Shown here piece by piece: positions 8,782 to 17,231 of a stretch of 64,000 bases of DNA (position 1 is its first letter; every line of letters begins with the position of its first letter). Position numbers and translations under genes: made by a program. The notes below the pieces were generated by a model, which was given only the letters and a program-made list of their open reading frames with translations, made no database searches and had not been told where the DNA came from. The stretch spans positions 87,350 to 151,349 of the forward strand of contig JAIXUP010000058.1 in assembly GCA_027483505.1 (NCBI GenBank). Reading direction: 5' to 3'. Source of the stretch: Hyphomicrobiales bacterium. Its GTDB lineage: Bacteria; Pseudomonadota; Alphaproteobacteria; Rhizobiales; Beijerinckiaceae.

Positions 8782-10002
8782 TCAGGACGTCACCCTTGGA
8801 GCGGCGCCATCACGCAGCCGTCCGTCAAGGGCCTTGTCGTAGGCAGCCAGCAGGGAGGGCGCCTCCATCGACCAGTTCAGGACCTTTTCCACGCGTTCGC
8901 GGCCGAACCGGCCCATCTGTTCACGCAAGGCGGGATCGTTGATCAGGTCGATGATCCTGCGGGCAAAGCCGTCCTTGTCCTCTGCAGCGGCGTAGAGGGA
9001 CGCGTCCTGGGCGCTGTATCGGCCCTCGTCCAGATCGAACTGCACCAGCGGCTTGGCGAAGGCCATGTACTCCATGATCTTGTTCATGGTGCAGTGGCGC
9101 GTGTAGTCGTTGTAGGGGTCCGGGCAAAGCCCGATGTCGATCGAGCTGAGGGTGCGGTGCAGGTTTTCGCCGGAGAGATAGCCGGTGAAGGTGACATGTC
9201 CGTCAAGGCCAAGCGCGGTAGCCATGCGCCTTGACTGCTCCAGCTCGGGACCCTCGCCGATCAGCATCGCATGAAAATCACTGACGCCGTAGGTTTTCAA
9301 CAGGATCGCCAGGATCTCGAGCAGGACGTCGATGCCATCCTGCGACCCCATGATCCCGACATAGCCAAGAATGACGCTGGCCTTTGCGCGAATCGCGGGA
9401 TCAGGCGCCACCAGCCGCATGGCTTCGGCCTTCGGGGAGCTGCGGACGATGAAGATGTCGTCGGAACTCTTGCCGCCGCGCTCCATCGCGATCCTGCGAT
9501 AGGACCCGTTCGTCGAGATCACCACATCGGCTGACTTGAAGGAAAGCCACTCGGTCAGGCGCATCAGCGCATGTCCGATCCCTGCCTTCCCGAACTTCTG
9601 CTTGTAGAGCTCGGGCGTCAGATCATGATGATCGAAGATGAGCCGGACGCCGGCCAGCTTGAAGGGCAGCGCAACGAGAAACAGCAGGTCCGGAGGGTTG
9701 GCGACATGCACGACCGCGAAGCGCTCGCGACGCCAGACCTTGATGGCGAGACGGAATTCATGAAACAGCGCGGCAACGTATTCGGTGACAAATCCCGCCG
9801 CCCCACGCCCCTCGAGGGGGAGGCTGTGGCGATAGACCCGAACGCCGTCGCTTGTCTCTTCGTCGAGATCGAATCCCTTGCCCTTCGGGCAGATGACGGA
9901 AACCGAATAGCCGTTCTGGACGAGCGTCGTGGCCTCCTGCCAGACGCGCCTGTCAAACGGAACCGGCAGGTTCTCCACGATCATCAATACATGGGCCGGC
10001 AT
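8782..10002 (-). CDS. glycosyltransferase family 4 protein
   Basis: A 406-residue GT-B glycosyltransferase. The N-terminal acceptor domain begins MPAHVLMIVENLPVPFDRRV and contains VVHVANPPDLLF and FDHHDLTPELY. The C-terminal nucleotide-sugar domain has LGYVGIMGSQDGID, LIGEGPELEQS, FTGYLSGENL and KIMEYMAFAKPLVQFDLDEGR. The last part is the EX7E-like region of retaining GT4 enzymes. It converges on the acetyltransferase gene with only 25 bases between the stops. It probably adds a sugar to a capsule or exopolysaccharide; donor and acceptor are unknown. Confidence 0.88.
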   Translation of the reverse strand: MPAHVLMIVENLPVPFDRRVWQEATTLVQNGYSVSVICPKGKGFDLDEETSDGVRVYRHSLPLEGRGAAGFVTEYVAALFHEFRLAIKVWRRERFAVVHVANPPDLLFLVALPFKLAGVRLIFDHHDLTPELYKQKFGKAGIGHALMRLTEWLSFKSADVVISTNGSYRRIAMERGGKSSDDIFIVRSSPKAEAMRLVAPDPAIRAKASVILGYVGIMGSQDGIDVLLEILAILLKTYGVSDFHAMLIGEGPELEQSRRMATALGLDGHVTFTGYLSGENLHRTLSSIDIGLCPDPYNDYTRHCTMNKIMEYMAFAKPLVQFDLDEGRYSAQDASLYAAAEDKDGFARRIIDLINDPALREQMGRFGRERVEKVLNWSMEAPSLLAAYDKALDGRLRDGAAPRVTS

Positions 10003-10322
10003 GGTCGTCTTTCGTCTTCAAAAAGGCCGCGCCTTCACTGAGACCGGGGGAAATTGCCAGAAACTCTGGAGCATCCTTGCCGGAAACAGTGTCGACCGCA
10101 GCCTCGGTCGATAGTGCCACCTGTCTCTGTGTCCCCGGAAAAGCGCGGAACCTCTCCGTAGTCCTGTCTGCATTGTAGAGGACCGCGTCTGCGGCCCTGT
10201 GTCTTGACCGGACTGTACAATCCAGCGGCTGGGGCGGCGCCCTTGCCAGTGGTCAGCACAACAGTCCTTGGGCCGAAATCGTCCGCGCCACGACGCTGGC
10301 GCAGCGTGGACCTTTCCGATCA
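10003..10322. other. intergenic region, no supported gene
   Basis: About 320 bases between the polysaccharide export gene and the downstream glycosyltransferase, both on the minus strand. On that strand a TACAAT element near 10170 could be a -10 box, but no good -35 partner lies at normal spacing. No gene is seen. Confidence 0.35.
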
Positions 10323-11498
10323 TCAGTTCCCGTTGGCCATGCTGCTCACTTCGCGGACCGGACGGGTCACGAGCGTGATCAGTTCAAGCAGCTTGCGCAG
10401 CTGCACGCCGCTTGCGTTGGAGACGTAGACCACATCGCCGTGCCGCACGCGGAACTGGTTGCCAACAAAGATGCCGCCGGGTGTGTCGTACCGGATCTGG
10501 TAGACGGTCGGCACGGTCTGGCTCGTGAAGTGGACCAGGTTCTCGGTGTTGGCCGGCAAGGCCTTGCGGTCTTCCATGCGCAGCACGAAGATCGAGGACA
10601 CATCCGAGCGATTGTCGTTGAAGCCCTTGGCGCGGCCCAGCGCATCCGTCAGCGTCATGTTGTCGACATCGATGTCGACCCGCGAATTCTCGCCTGCTGC
10701 GCCGAAAACGTTCACGGCGCGGCTGATGGGCTGCACGAAAATCGTGTCGCCCGGCAGAACCGACGCGTTGGCGGCGGGATCAAGCACAAGCCGGCGCATC
10801 GAAGCACGTGCTGTGTGGCCATCGCGCTGCAAAACAACCTCGAAGCCGCGCTGGGTTTCGCTCTCGACGCCGCCGGCGCGCGCCACCGCGTCCAGAATGC
10901 GCATCTGCGTGTTCCTGACCGGGAACTGGCCGCCGGTGCGGACCGAGCCGAGCACGGTCACCAGAGAGGCCCGCTCCTCCTGAACGGCGATCACGACCTG
11001 CGGCTCGATCGCCCGCTCCTTGAGCTTGCCTTCGATCTCACGCTGGACTTCGCCAAGCGTACGGCCGGCAATCCGGACCGATCCCGCATAGGGGATCGTG
11101 ATGTTGCCGCGCGGGTCGACCGCCTGTGCGGGCAGGTTGATGAAATTGCCGCCGCCGCCGGAGTTTCCGGCCGCCTGAGGCGAGGTGAACAAACCGCCGC
11201 TGCCGGCTTCGAAGATCGTCACGACCACCAGGTCACCGACGCGGGCGCGGATTTCGCGCTGGCGGCGCGCAGGCAGCGAGCCGAAGCGGTCAGGCTCGCC
11301 GCGCAGGGACATTGCCAACTCCATGCTCGGCGCGACCAGCACGAACGGCAGGGCGCTCTGCTCGGCTGTCGTTCCGATCTGCATGGAAGACGTCTGAGAA
11401 GCCGCCAGCTGGCTTGGCCCGCCTTCAGGAAGAAAGCCGGCGCACCCACTCAACAGGACTCCCGCAATGGACAACGCACCAAAACGCGTGATGGTCAT
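10323..11498 (-). CDS. polysaccharide export outer-membrane lipoprotein (Wza/GumB-like)
   Basis: This 391-residue protein has a lipoprotein signal peptide (MTITRFGALSIAGVLLSGCA, lipobox LSGC). A polysaccharide export (PES) domain follows from about 80 (GDLVVVTIFEAG, ITIPYAGSVRIAGRTL). Two SLBB-type repeats come next (VTVLGSVRTGGQFPV and a later LPGDTIFVQP / VNVFGAAG region). Such proteins form the outer-membrane channel for capsule or exopolysaccharide. ATG 11498 is preferred over upstream TTG 11510 because TTTTTGGAGTCCGAA precedes it. The inner-membrane chain-length and flippase partners are not in the window. Confidence 0.9.
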   Translation of the reverse strand: MTITRFGALSIAGVLLSGCAGFLPEGGPSQLAASQTSSMQIGTTAEQSALPFVLVAPSMELAMSLRGEPDRFGSLPARRQREIRARVGDLVVVTIFEAGSGGLFTSPQAAGNSGGGGNFINLPAQAVDPRGNITIPYAGSVRIAGRTLGEVQREIEGKLKERAIEPQVVIAVQEERASLVTVLGSVRTGGQFPVRNTQMRILDAVARAGGVESETQRGFEVVLQRDGHTARASMRRLVLDPAANASVLPGDTIFVQPISRAVNVFGAAGENSRVDIDVDNMTLTDALGRAKGFNDNRSDVSSIFVLRMEDRKALPANTENLVHFTSQTVPTVYQIRYDTPGGIFVGNQFRVRHGDVVYVSNASGVQLRKLLELITLVTRPVREVSSMANGN

Positions 11499-11915
11499 TT
11501 CGGACTCCAAAAATCGCGAAGTATCAAATCCTATGTTCTGCTAATACCTTCAGGCAGGGCAAATGGAAACCATTTTTTGCCGCCAAAGCGTTGCAAACCC
11601 GCCACATGTCTGAGCGCAATTCACATAAATGACGCTTTTGGACGACGTGACGCAGCAAAAACCGAGAAAAACGCAGTTAACGATCAGTTGCAAAGTTCCA
11701 AATATAGTTAACATGTGCATCGTCTTCATGGACAGAATCAATCAGGAATAACTGAAAAAATATCTTGCAGTTCTATCAAAGCGCGATCAGCAAAGGCAAA
11801 GCTTCGTCAGGATGAAGCGCAGAACCCGCACCGTGGCATCGAACGCAGCGCAAGGGGATGGCGAGAGACGCGCCCACGCTGCCCGCCAAAGGCCAGGGTC
11901 GGGCCCCGACGCCGG
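11499..11915. other. AT-rich intergenic region with two GTTAAC boxes
   Basis: About 415 bases with clearly lower GC than the flanks, between two minus-strand genes. It holds two identical GTTAAC hexamers (11676-11681 and 11707-11712, 31 bases apart) and a short hairpin (AAATGG-AAA-CCATTT, 11561-11575). It probably contains the promoter of the polysaccharide export gene. No coding sequence is supported. Confidence 0.45.
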
Positions 11916-13247
11916 TTACTCCTCGCGGAATGCGCGGTTCATGTGTTCGAGAACAGGCCGCATCAGGAAGCTGGCGATCGTGCGTTCGGAGGTCTTGATG
12001 AAGCTCTCGGTCGGCATGCCCGGCACAAGCTTCAGCTTGCCAAGTTTCGCCAGTTCCGAATCGGGAACGCGGATTCCAATCGTGTAGTAGTCTTTGCCAG
12101 TCCGCTCGTCGCGGGTGAGGTCAGCGCCGATGCGGTAGACAGTGCCGTTGAGCTCGGGCGTCGTCCGGCTGCTGAAAGCGCTGAAACGGATGCGTGTCGG
12201 CTGATCGGGGACCAGCTGGTCGATGTCCATCGGGTTGACCTTGGCCTCGATCACCATTTGCTCGCGCTCCGGCACGATGCTCATCACCACCGCCCCTGGT
12301 GCGATGACGCCGCCAACCGTATGCATCTGCAGCTGGTGGACCAGGCCGTCGCGCGGCGCCCTGAGGTCAATCCGCCGCAACTGATCCTCCGCAGTGGCGA
12401 AACGCTCGGTCAACTCGTTCAGCTTCGTCTCGTTTTCACGGATTTCGCGCGCGACCTCGGTCTCCAGCGTCCGGTCGACCTGCAGGATGAGAAGTTCGAT
12501 TTCGGAGATCTTGGCTCTCACTTGCGCCACCTTGGCGCTCAGCTCGCCCAACGTCCCGCGGATACGGGCGACTTCACGCTCAAGGGTGGTGACCCTGGGC
12601 CGTGAAACCAGGTTCTTGGCCAGCAGGCCGCGCATGTCCGACAGCTCAAGCTCGGCGACTTTCACCTGCTCGGCCGCAGCGGCATATTGCGCCTCGTTGC
12701 CCACGATCTCCTGCCTGAGCTGGCTGATCTGCTCCTGATACTGCGCCCGTTGTCCCCGCCGCGTCCGGTCGCGCGCCTCGAACAGGGTGATTTCGCTCTC
12801 CAGCGCCTGCTTGACGTCCTTCTCGCGGGCGGCCCGCGCAACGAGATCAGGCGGCATGATGATCTGCTTGGCGCCGTCCCGTTCGGCTGCGAGGCGTGCG
12901 ATCCGCGCCCGGGCCGTGGTGATTTCATTCACGACGATCTGCAGGTTGGCGCGCGTGGCCGTCTCATCAAGCTTGAGCAGGATGTCGCCGGCGCTGACGC
13001 GCTGGCCTTCCTTGACCAGGATGGCGCCCACGACGCCGCCCACCGCGTGTTGCACCTTGCTGACATTGCTCTCGACGACCACGACGCCGGAAGCGATGAC
13101 CGCGCCCTCGAGCGGGGCGATGGTGCCCCATGCCAGGCTGCCACCGAGAAAGCACACGGTCCCGATCATGCCGAGCCGGACATACCAGTTCATGTCATGG
13201 GCGCGAGGCGTCTTGGCCTGCGCCCTGTCCTCGATCATCAGCACCAT
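11916..13247 (-). CDS. type I secretion periplasmic adaptor, HlyD family (PrsE-like)
   Basis: A 443-residue membrane-fusion protein linking an inner-membrane ABC exporter to an outer-membrane TolC channel. One membrane helix lies at about 23-43. A split lipoyl/barrel-sandwich domain covers about 55-95 (VVVVESNVSKVQHAVGGVV) and 295-330. A long coiled-coil hairpin (about 100-290) separates the halves. The C-terminal HlyD consensus SFIKTSERT is present. ATG 13247 follows GGAGG at 6 bases and is preferred over GTG 13250. It lies just downstream of the ABC exporter gene; no TolC-type gene is visible. Confidence 0.92.
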   Translation of the reverse strand: MVLMIEDRAQAKTPRAHDMNWYVRLGMIGTVCFLGGSLAWGTIAPLEGAVIASGVVVVESNVSKVQHAVGGVVGAILVKEGQRVSAGDILLKLDETATRANLQIVVNEITTARARIARLAAERDGAKQIIMPPDLVARAAREKDVKQALESEITLFEARDRTRRGQRAQYQEQISQLRQEIVGNEAQYAAAAEQVKVAELELSDMRGLLAKNLVSRPRVTTLEREVARIRGTLGELSAKVAQVRAKISEIELLILQVDRTLETEVAREIRENETKLNELTERFATAEDQLRRIDLRAPRDGLVHQLQMHTVGGVIAPGAVVMSIVPEREQMVIEAKVNPMDIDQLVPDQPTRIRFSAFSSRTTPELNGTVYRIGADLTRDERTGKDYYTIGIRVPDSELAKLGKLKLVPGMPTESFIKTSERTIASFLMRPVLEHMNRAFREE

Positions 13248-13352
13248 CACAAGCCTCCAGCCCGTTCAAACTCCGAAGCGTCCATCGGCCACGCACGCGC
13301 CTTGCTGCGCCGCCTCAAACCTACTCCTGCCGCCCGAAACCGGGAAGCCACA

Positions 13353-15134
13353 TCAGTTCGCCGCAGGCAGGGCGCCAGCCTTGCGCTGCTTCGCGAGCGC
13401 ATCGCCCTTGCGGATGTCCGATGCGTTGTTGAGCACTTGATTAAGCACATCATCCTTCGGACCATAAGCCGTCGCCACGCCATCGTGAAGCACAAGCACC
13501 TTGTCAACGGCGGCCAGGGCGCTCGGACGGTGCGCGATCACCACGACGATCCCGCCCCGCTGCCTGACAGCGATGATGGCGTTGGTAACGGCCTGCTCGC
13601 CCATCGCATCGAGATTGGCGTTCGGTTCGTCGAGAATGACCATGAAAGGATCCCCGTAAAGGGCGCGGGCAAGGCCGATCCGCTGTCGCTGGCCGGCCGA
13701 CAGATGGGCGCCGCCGAGGCCGATCCGTGTGTTGAACCCGTCGGGCATTTGCAGGACGATCTCATAGCAGCCGGCCATCCTGGCGGCGGCATAGATGCTT
13801 TCCGGGCTCGGCTGCGGATCGAAGCGGCTGATGTTCTCCGCGATGGTGCCGTCGAACAGCTGCACATCATGGGGAAGATAGCCGATGTGCCGCCCGAGCA
13901 GGGCCGGGTCCCAGTGCTTCAGCGACGCGCCATCGAGCGAGACTGTGCCACGCACAGGTTGCCACAGACCCACCAGCGCCCGCGCCAGCGTGGACTTGCC
14001 GGAAGCCGAATGGCCGATCACGCCGAGACCTTCGCCAGCCACGATCTGGAAAGACAGGCCCTTGATGATAAGGTGTCCGTTGTTGGGGGCGACAACGACG
14101 ATGTTCTCGGCGGCCAGCGCGCGGCGCGGAGCCATCAGGCGCAGCAAATCCTTCGGTTCAGGCATGGTCTCGAACAGGCGCGCGAGCCGCTTGTAGCCTT
14201 CGCGCGCCTGCTGAAACGAGCGGTAGCTGCTGACCGCGAGATCAACCGGCGCGATCGCCCGCGAACTGATGATCGAGGCGGCAATGATGGTGCCCGCCGT
14301 CATCTCGCCCTTGATGACGAGATAGGCCCCAAGCCCAAGGGTGGCGGACTGGATCACCATCCTGAGCGTCCGCGACATCGCAGACAGCCCCGAACTGATG
14401 TCATTGGCCGCCAGGGACAGGGTGGAACTGTGGTTGTTGAACTGGCGCCAGCGCTCCTGCATGGAGTCCAGCATGCCCATCGAGATGATGACCTCCGATC
14501 CGCTGATCGTTGAAGATGCAAGCACGTTGCGTTGCGAGCTGGTCTCGAAGGCCAGCCGGTTCGGACGCTGCGACCGGTACTCGCTCATCACCGCCACCAC
14601 GATCAGCAGAATGCAGCTGAACGCGGCGAACAATCCGATATAGGGGTGCAGGAAAAAGCAGATGGTCAGGTAGAATGGCAGCCAGGGCATGTCGAACACC
14701 GCCACGGGACCCGTGCCGGACAGGAAATTGCGCACAGCCTCAAGATCACGGAAGGACTGTGTCTTCTCGCCCTGCTGGCTTGGGTTGCTCGCCTGCATCC
14801 TGATGATGCGCGCGTAGACCTCGGGCCCGGTGGCGAGGTCGATCCGCTCGGCGATGCGCCCGAATATCCGGGTCCGGACGACATCGAGAAAGCCGAGGAA
14901 CACATAGGCCCCAAGCGCGATGATGCTCAGCATCACCAGCGTCGGAACGCTGTAGCTCAAGAGGACGCGGTCGTAGACCTGAAGCATGTAGAATGAGCCG
15001 GTCAGCATCAGGATGTTGATGATGCCGCTGAAAATGACCAGCGAAAACAGAGTGCTCCTGCATTCCTTGAGCGTGCCGATGATCGGATTGTCGCCCTTGT
15101 CTTTCCCGAATCGCAATGCGCCGCCGAGATTCAT
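13353..15134 (-). CDS. type I secretion ABC permease/ATPase (PrsD/AprD-like)
   Basis: A 593-residue fused exporter. An N-terminal six-helix transmembrane domain (about 20-300) precedes a nucleotide-binding domain with Walker A GHSASGKS, signature LSAGQRQR and Walker B VILDEPNANLD. ATG 15134 is chosen because CAGGAG sits 7 bases upstream; the open frame extends further but without a better start. PrsD/AprD-type exporters secrete C-terminally signalled proteins such as RTX adhesins, proteases or glycanases. No RTX-repeat substrate is encoded nearby, so the cargo is unknown. Confidence 0.92.
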   Translation of the reverse strand: MNLGGALRFGKDKGDNPIIGTLKECRSTLFSLVIFSGIINILMLTGSFYMLQVYDRVLLSYSVPTLVMLSIIALGAYVFLGFLDVVRTRIFGRIAERIDLATGPEVYARIIRMQASNPSQQGEKTQSFRDLEAVRNFLSGTGPVAVFDMPWLPFYLTICFFLHPYIGLFAAFSCILLIVVAVMSEYRSQRPNRLAFETSSQRNVLASSTISGSEVIISMGMLDSMQERWRQFNNHSSTLSLAANDISSGLSAMSRTLRMVIQSATLGLGAYLVIKGEMTAGTIIAASIISSRAIAPVDLAVSSYRSFQQAREGYKRLARLFETMPEPKDLLRLMAPRRALAAENIVVVAPNNGHLIIKGLSFQIVAGEGLGVIGHSASGKSTLARALVGLWQPVRGTVSLDGASLKHWDPALLGRHIGYLPHDVQLFDGTIAENISRFDPQPSPESIYAAARMAGCYEIVLQMPDGFNTRIGLGGAHLSAGQRQRIGLARALYGDPFMVILDEPNANLDAMGEQAVTNAIIAVRQRGGIVVVIAHRPSALAAVDKVLVLHDGVATAYGPKDDVLNQVLNNASDIRKGDALAKQRKAGALPAAN

Positions 15135-15329
15135 CGAGACTCCTGACACCGCTGGACTGGCCTTGTGGACGACCCGTCTCACCAACGACCAAAAGGCCTG
15201 CCGGCGCGGCAAGCCTTGACGACCGAATACCACCGAACCCCGCTTGACTCAAAGTTTCTTGAGCAGCGGAAGACCACCTTCGCTATAACACAGTTAAGTT
15301 CGGGCCTGGCCTGCCATGAAACCATGATT

Positions 15330-15355
15330 CCGCCGCCTTGCGAGAAAGGCGGCGG
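15330..15355. terminator. perfect 10-bp stem-loop, possible terminator
   Basis: CCGCCGCCTT (15330-15339), loop GCGAGA, then AAGGCGGCGG (15346-15355) form a perfect inverted repeat in the gap downstream of the SNase-like gene. No T-run follows on either strand, so it may be a factor-assisted terminator or an mRNA-stabilising hairpin. Confidence 0.45.
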
Positions 15356-15392
15356 ATCGTGTCTTCGGCTCCATGGTTCCAGGCGACTGCGG

Positions 15393-16055
15393 TCACTGGC
15401 TGGCCAGCACCATTCCCGAGCGGGTCTCGGCGTCCACCCACATGCCGCGCTCGGCAACGCGGGCCTCGCGGACGGCGGTGGCGTGAAGGCCGTCTGAGGT
15501 CGGACGGCCGATGCCGTTCTTGACGATCCAGGCGCCGAGGTCCTCGCCACCGAGTTCGCAGGACTTGACGTTGACGCTCTGGTCGGGAGCGGTTGCGATC
15601 TTGCATGTGACATCGCGGCGCGCCACCATGTTGACGAACTGGATGCGGGCGCGGGAGCCGCAGGCAATCTTCACGCCCTGGGCCGTGCGGCAGACCTTGT
15701 TGAAGGACAAGCCTTCCAGACCCGGCAGTTCGATCGTCAGTTCAGCGTCGGTCTCCTTGTCGACCACGTGGAAGGCGAGGCTGTCATTGCGAACCGGCGA
15801 CCGATGGACCCGGTACTGGACGACGCGTTCCACGGTCGCTTCCGGCGCAGGGGCCGGAGCGACAGCTGGCTCGGCCTGCCCGACCTTCGCAGTGGCTTCG
15901 ATCGACGCGATTGGCGAAAAATCAATTTCGTAGAATTCCTGACCAATCACGGCAGAATTCATCGCGCAAACCAATGCAGAAGCCCCAATAAATGTCTTCA
16001 CATTTGCAATGGAAGACAAAATGAAAGCTGAATTTACACCCTGTTTATTTTTCAT
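15393..16055 (-). CDS. secreted SNase-like (thermonuclease-fold) protein, function unknown
   Basis: A 220-residue protein. The first 39 or so residues look like a long signal peptide, and a Pro/Ala-rich spacer follows. The C-terminal half matches the staphylococcal-nuclease-like fold. In particular, DLGAWIVKNGIGRPTS and the helix TAVREARVAERGMW resemble the C-terminal part of thermonuclease-family proteins. The catalytic Arg/Asp/Glu set is not evident, so nuclease activity is doubtful. ATG 16055 is chosen for the GGTGGAG ribosome binding site. The upstream sequence is AT-rich and carries three GTTAAA boxes. Confidence 0.6.
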   Translation of the reverse strand: MKNKQGVNSAFILSSIANVKTFIGASALVCAMNSAVIGQEFYEIDFSPIASIEATAKVGQAEPAVAPAPAPEATVERVVQYRVHRSPVRNDSLAFHVVDKETDAELTIELPGLEGLSFNKVCRTAQGVKIACGSRARIQFVNMVARRDVTCKIATAPDQSVNVKSCELGGEDLGAWIVKNGIGRPTSDGLHATAVREARVAERGMWVDAETRSGMVLASQ

Positions 16056-16738
16056 TTTATTTCTCCACCTGTCCTTGTGTGGAGAAGTTGTACCACTGCA
16101 TTCGTTAAACCCGGGTGCGGACATGTAGTTAAATTGATGCGATCTAACTCGGTTAAATTTGACCTTATGAAAGACACGTCCAGCCCGCCTCCGTCAGCGC
16201 CAAAACGACGTCACGCATCGTGACAGTCGCGGAAGCGCGGAACCCTCTGATCGAAGCCCATGACGTCGTCAGTTTCCCGATTCCATGGGCTGGAATCGGG
16301 AATCATCGCGGAATCCAAGCGTTCCGGGCCTCGTTCGCATCAGATGCAGGCCGCAGCAGTGCGGACCAGACTGTCTCGGTCGGGCTGCTCCGCTCCGGCC
16401 TTGTGCACGCGCGCCAAGTCGAACATGGGCTTGACGGCAGCCGCAATCGGTCTGCCGCAAGGTCGAATCCTAACGCGCGGTGACCCTCTTTCGCCACCGA
16501 TTGTTCACCAAGGAATGTGGAAGCCAAGCGGTCGCCCGGCGCTGCGGTCCAAACAGGCCGCCAGGGCGCGGAATGATCTGCTGGTCAGCAGCACTTTGGA
16601 AGTGTCGCCATCAGGTCAATGACGCCCTTGCTGACCGAACGCCGACCGACACGGTGGCGGGGTTGATCCGAAACCGGCGCTGTCGTCATGTGAGTGCCGC
16701 AGGCACGACGCGCGTGCCGGCTTCCGGGAGTTGGCCTG
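16056..16738. other. long intergenic region with three phased GTTAAA boxes
   Basis: About 680 bases between divergent genes. Close to the SNase-like gene it contains GTTAAA at 16104-16109, 16128-16133 and 16152-16157, spaced exactly 24 bases, in an AT-rich tract that probably includes that gene's promoter. The remaining part (about 16200-16700) is GC-rich and I see no gene, RNA or repeat in it. Confidence 0.45.
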
Positions 16739-17056
16739 ATGGCAATCGTCGAACTGCGCACCTACACGATCAGGCCCGGCCTGCTGCATGAGTACCTGAA
16801 GTTCTATCACCAGGAAGGCTTCGCGATCCACTGCCGTTATCTCGGTCCGTCCATCGGCTGGTTCTACTCGGAAGTCGGCCCGCTGAATCAGGTGCTGATG
16901 ATGTGGCGCTATGACAGCCATGCCGAGCGCGAGCACCGCCGGGACAGGCTCTACGCCGATCCCGACTGGCTGGCCTTCGTGCCGAAGACGAGCGCATACA
17001 TCGAGGCGATGGAGAACCGCATCCTCAAGCCGACCTTCTTCTCCCCGCTCCAGTAG
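16739..17056 (+). CDS. NIPSNAP family protein
   Basis: A 105-residue NIPSNAP-family ferredoxin-like protein (MAIVELRTYTIRPGLLHEYL, then GWFYSEVGPLNQVLMMWRYD). The family has no settled biochemical role, but genes often sit beside catabolic operons. ATG 16739 follows CCGGGAG and is preferred to the longer open frame. A second, distantly similar NIPSNAP gene occurs at 61084, also next to a regulator. It precedes the lacI-type gene by 175 bases; whether it is co-transcribed is unknown. Confidence 0.88.
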   Translation: MAIVELRTYTIRPGLLHEYLKFYHQEGFAIHCRYLGPSIGWFYSEVGPLNQVLMMWRYDSHAEREHRRDRLYADPDWLAFVPKTSAYIEAMENRILKPTFFSPLQ

Positions 17057-17184
17057 GGCGTCTCGTCAGCGGCTCGGTCAGCATGTCGGGAACGGCTCCG
17101 GCAAAGCCTTCGCAACGGCACGTCTGCACCGTTCAGCAGGGTCCGCAGCCTCCTCATGATCGGGGAAGATACAGATATTGACTT

Positions 17185-17200
17185 CCCAAAACGTTTCGGG
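17185..17200. promoter_or_regulatory. probable LacI-family operator O1
   Basis: CCCAAAACGTTTCGGG is a 16-bp near-perfect palindrome (one mismatch) with a central CG, the form typical of LacI/GalR-family operators. It overlaps a TTGACT element (17178-17183) that could be a -35 box. Its centre is 22 bp from that of the second site. Confidence 0.72.
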
Positions 17201-17206
17201 CCAACG

Positions 17207-17222
17207 TTCAAAACGTTTTGGG
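17207..17222. promoter_or_regulatory. probable LacI-family operator O2
   Basis: TTCAAAACGTTTTGGG contains a perfect 12-bp palindrome CAAAACGTTTTG (17209-17220). It shares the AAAACGTTT core with the first site two helical turns upstream. It ends 9 bases before the proposed TTG start of the regulator gene, which indicates autoregulation. Confidence 0.74.
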
Positions 17223-17231
17223 AGACGCAGG

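Noticed and set aside
17178..17231. Upstream TTG start for the LacI regulator
   Set aside because: It would put both operator palindromes inside the gene and adds residues outside the normal LacI N-terminus. TTG 17232 has a well-spaced GGGAG.
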